A DNA stretch of 64,000 nt from Imhoffiella purpurea. GTDB lineage: Bacteria; Pseudomonadota; Gammaproteobacteria; Chromatiales; Chromatiaceae. Below the pieces are notes generated by a model. That model was not told the DNA's origin and did not search any database. It saw nothing but the letters and a program-made list of their open reading frames with translations. A program made the position numbers and the translations under genes. Positions 63,611-64,000 of this stretch are shown here, in pieces; the first letter of the stretch is position 1; the number at the start of each line of letters is the position of its first letter. The stretch lies in the NCBI RefSeq assembly GCF_000585215.1, contig NZ_AONC01000002.1:62001-126000 (forward strand), written 5' to 3'.

Positions 63611-64000
63611 TCATAGAAGACCCCGCTCGGCGAAGGATGTTCCATCCCCCTCACCGACGATGATGTGGTCGAGCACCCGAACATCCACAAGGGCTAGTGT
63701 ATCTTTGAGGCGTTTGGTGATGTGCAGGTCCGCCTGGCTGGGCTCGGCGACGCCGGAAGGATGGTTGTGCGCGAAGATGACCGCGGCCGCGTTGGTGTCC
63801 ATGACCCGGCGCAGAACCTCGCGCGGATGGACGCTGGCGCCGTCGATGGTGCCGCGGAAGAGCTCCTCGTAGAGGATCACCCGGTGGCGGTTGTCGAGGA
63901 AGAGACAGGCGAAGATCTCGTGGGGCGAGCCGTAGAGGCGCATCTTGAGATAGTCGCGGGTGGCCTCGGGACTGGTGAGCACGTCCTGACCGCTGATGCG
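63611..64000 (-). CDS. radC: DNA repair protein RadC (partial, N-terminus outside window)
   Basis: The C-terminal MPN/JAB domain of RadC is visible: [36 protein letters not shown], the metal-binding [14 protein letters not shown] and the closing [19 protein letters not shown]. The gene reads off the right edge; the first visible codons [12 protein letters not shown] lie inside the protein, so GTG 63982 is not its start. RadC has a JAMM-like fold, but its repair role is disputed in the literature. It lies 106 bp beyond rpmB, a common arrangement. Confidence 0.93.
   Translation of the reverse strand, partial: RISGQDVLTSPEATRDYLKMRLYGSPHEIFACLFLDNRHRVILYEELFRGTIDGASVHPREVLRRVMDTNAAAVIFAHNHPSGVAEPSQADLHITKRLKDTLALVDVRVLDHIIVGEGDGTSFAERGLL

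Overview
The window reads as 64 kb of chromosome from a GC-rich gammaproteobacterium. A photosynthetic or sulfur-oxidising member of the Chromatiaceae is likely, but this is inferred. The support is the gene order around envC-yibN-secB-gpsA-trmL and rpmH-rnpA-yidD-yidC-mnmE, an adenylylation-type glnA-ntrBC operon, a RuBisCO-like protein, a Gly/Trp/Tyr-rich exported protein resembling sulfur globule proteins, and an ArsR regulator with the cysteine spacing of persulfide sensors. No rRNA, tRNA, CRISPR array, transposase or phage gene was seen.

Region 1 (1-13.1 kb, minus strand) is a type II secretion operon in the Xanthomonas-like order gspE-F-G-H-I-J-K-L-M-N-D, cut at the left edge inside gspD. 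It follows without a real gap two envelope polysaccharide genes, a WecA/WbpL-type sugar-phosphate transferase and a WbpM/CapD-type nucleotide-sugar dehydratase. Region 2 (13.1-20.7 kb) holds a DJ-1 protein, a C-terminal processing protease, envC, an ArsR regulator, a rhodanese, secB, gpsA, trmL and two small proteins of unknown function. Region 3 (20.7-26.6 kb) is glnA-ntrB-ntrC, with a readable sigma54 promoter, an IHF-like site and a distal NtrC enhancer, followed by a cation diffusion transporter.

Region 4 (26.9-41.8 kb) has glyQ-glyS-gmhB-plsC and then the replication origin neighbourhood: gyrB, recF, dnaN and dnaA on the minus strand diverge from rpmH, rnpA, yidD, yidC and mnmE on the plus strand. 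An AT-rich tract with three DnaA-box-like 9-mers lies between dnaA and dnaN, a perfect DnaA box lies between dnaA and rpmH, and a perfect 20-bp parS-like palindrome lies inside the 3' end of recF. Region 5 (41.9-45.0 kb) is the most unusual locus: a translationally coupled three-gene operon encoding the two halves of a split transketolase and a form IV RuBisCO-like protein.

Region 6 (45.1-64 kb) carries a DUF599 protein, mutM, a Gld-like ABC exporter cassette with GldG-type and DUF4340 partners, the Gly/Trp/Tyr-rich exported protein, a feoA-feoA-feoB-feoC ferrous iron operon, a beta-hydroxyacid dehydrogenase family gene, aroE, hemB, a thioredoxin-like protein, a DUF389 membrane protein, hemF, a solitary hydantoinase-A family gene, rpmB-rpmG, and radC cut at the right edge. 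Starts were chosen from Shine-Dalgarno spacing, overlap with neighbours and family N-termini. Several differ from the longest open frame.
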